Shown here in pieces: positions 6,737-7,427 of a stretch of DNA of 7,427 bases. A model generated the notes under the pieces. The model searched no databases. It saw nothing but the letters and a program-made list of their open reading frames with translations, and was not told the DNA's origin. Position 1 is the first letter of the stretch, and every line of letters starts with the position of its first letter. The stretch is from Alphaproteobacteria bacterium (GTDB lineage: Bacteria; Pseudomonadota; Alphaproteobacteria; Micavibrionales; Micavibrionaceae), in assembly GCA_016763095.1 (NCBI GenBank), contig JAESUK010000217.1, forward strand, positions 1 to 7,427. Reading direction: 5' to 3'. The position numbers and the translations under genes were made by a program.

Positions 6737-7087
6737 CTATCGACTACAAGCCGAATCCATCATGGTTTTATTGTAGGAAGTTCTATTCTTTCTATATTCA
6801 GCTACCCAAAAATCACAAGTTTCTCGTTTAATTCTTTGAGCGTTTCTTTGATTAGCTGATTCGATAACGGCAACTCTCTTCCTTTCTCGACTCTGAATTT
6901 GCATTTTTTTCATTCGCTTAGCAGACTCAACTCTCATTCTTTCGGTTGATTCTTGAATCATTTGAGTTGCTACTCTTAACTCATAATTCATCCACGCTTT
7001 TTCTGCAACTAATAGCATCCCATTCCCTAAAAAAATAGCAATCGCTATTGTGAAACATAAGGCGGTGTAATTAATTCCTTCTTTCAT
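6737..7087 (-). CDS. Small membrane-anchored protein with basic helical tail (unknown function)
   Basis: Predicted single-pass membrane protein of 116 residues. After MKEGINY, a hydrophobic segment (about 7-28) is followed by a long, highly charged helix (about 35-90). That helix is rich in Arg, Lys, Glu and Gln and looks able to form a coiled coil. The C-terminal ETCDFWVAEYRKNRTSYN region ends in SACSR, giving two cysteines (91, 114) that could pair. I chose the ATG at 7087 because AGGGA lies about eight bases upstream. An in-frame ATG at 7135 would add 16 residues (MYTNISVTIFLFRERI) without a good Shine-Dalgarno sequence. The gene faces the three-gene cluster and ends one base from it. Similar small proteins occur next to integrase genes in marine Gammaproteobacteria, as far as I recall, which would fit the nearby tRNA. 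No function can be assigned. Confidence 0.65.
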   Translation of the reverse strand: MKEGINYTALCFTIAIAIFLGNGMLLVAEKAWMNYELRVATQMIQESTERMRVESAKRMKKMQIQSRERKRVAVIESANQRNAQRIKRETCDFWVAEYRKNRTSYNKTMMDSACSR

Positions 7088-7392
7088 AATTCTTTCCCTA
7101 AATAAAAAAATGGTTACGCTAATATTAGTATACAAATAAACAATTAACCGGCATTAACTTATGGATGAGAAACTTTCAGCAGAACACCTTAAAAAAGAAT
7201 CAAGAAAGAAGGGGAAGCCAGCTTGATATTAGGTCGTAAATCGAATAACGACACACTACTCAGTGACTAAAATTGATAACTTAATACGCAGCAGCAGTTG
7301 AGAAGATTATTCCAGATCGAAAACAACACCATATTTTACGTGTGGCATAAGTCGCGTAAAAGTCGCGTAATTTGAAACCAGAGGGCTTGAAA
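7088..7392. other. Intergenic junction between the small membrane protein gene and the tRNA
   Basis: About 305 bases with no convincing gene. A 21-codon frame on the plus strand (7161-7226, MDEKLSAEHLKK...) has no Shine-Dalgarno sequence and I do not call it. The only striking structure is the tandem repeat at 7349-7370, 22 bases from the tRNA 3' end. No integrase fragment is recognisable on either strand. Confidence 0.6.
7349..7370 (+). repeat. Perfect tandem 11-bp repeat beside the tRNA; candidate integrase arm sites
   Basis: AAGTCGCGTAA occurs twice back to back (7349-7359 and 7360-7370) with no mismatch. It is far more G+C-rich than the surrounding sequence and lies 22 bases from the 3' CCA of the tRNA gene. 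Closely spaced short repeats next to a tRNA attachment site are typical of arm-type binding sites for tyrosine integrases. The repeat is seen directly; the role is inferred. Confidence 0.6.
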
Positions 7393-7427
7393 TGGTGGTC
7401 ATGGGTGGACTTGAACCACCGACCCCG
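7393..7427 (-). tRNA. tRNA gene, 3' part only (cut by window edge)
   Basis: Read on the minus strand, the last 35 bases form the 3' half of a tRNA: the variable region ending GGGTC, a T-stem GGTGG/CCACC closing the seven-base T-loop TTCAAGT, the acceptor 3' strand CATGACC, discriminator A and an encoded CCA. The T-stem pairs perfectly and the loop has the invariant TTC-A positions. The anticodon lies beyond the right edge, so the amino acid cannot be assigned. The 3' end points towards the accessory genes, the usual orientation when an element has integrated into a tRNA 3' end. Confidence 0.85.

Noticed and set aside
6575..6859. Plus-strand frame of 94 codons
   Set aside because: Out of frame with the third cluster gene and antisense to the small membrane protein gene; no motif seen.
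7161..7226. Plus-strand small frame of 21 codons, MDEKLSAEHLKK...
   Set aside because: Too short to support, without a Shine-Dalgarno sequence or recognisable family.
4641..7392. CRISPR array, insertion sequence or transposase remnant in the accessory segment
   Set aside because: No regularly spaced repeats, no terminal inverted repeats with target duplication, and no transposase-like frame were found.

Overview
The window looks like gammaproteobacterial chromosome, moderately AT-rich and probably from a marine or other aquatic facultative anaerobe. This is inferred from gene content and protein similarity, because no marker fixes the taxon. It has two parts: a nitrate-response block on the left and an accessory segment ending at a tRNA gene on the right.

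Left part (1-2890). The 5' portion of a NarK-type nitrate/nitrite transporter gene reads leftward off the window edge. Divergent from it are narX and narL, a sensor kinase and response regulator separated by a single base. The same divergent arrangement of narK genes and narXL is known in Pseudomonas denitrifiers. The shared promoter region contains a near-consensus 7-2-7 pair of NarL heptamers. The sensor keeps all catalytic boxes, but the periplasmic P-box that binds nitrate in E. coli NarX has lost its ligand arginine (Ser59 here) and the cytoplasmic cysteine cluster is absent.

Middle (2891-4640). A gene-free stretch of about 520 bases, with one weak terminator-like hairpin, leads to an isolated DUF711 (UPF0210) gene. 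That gene is visibly richer in G+C than its neighbours.

Right part (4641-7427). Two inverted repeats precede a tight three-gene cluster on the plus strand: a TIGR04255-family protein, then two proteins I do not recognise. The genes overlap or nearly touch, so they look co-translated. A convergent small membrane-anchored protein with a charged helical tail ends one base from the third gene. After it come a gene-free stretch, a perfect 11-bp tandem repeat, and the 3' end of a tRNA gene on the minus strand at the window edge. Cargo genes of unknown function beside a tRNA 3' end, with repeats at the junction, suggest the end of an integrated element or island, but no integrase lies in this window. 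The three-gene cluster is the best candidate for an undescribed system. Its function cannot be read from the sequence.
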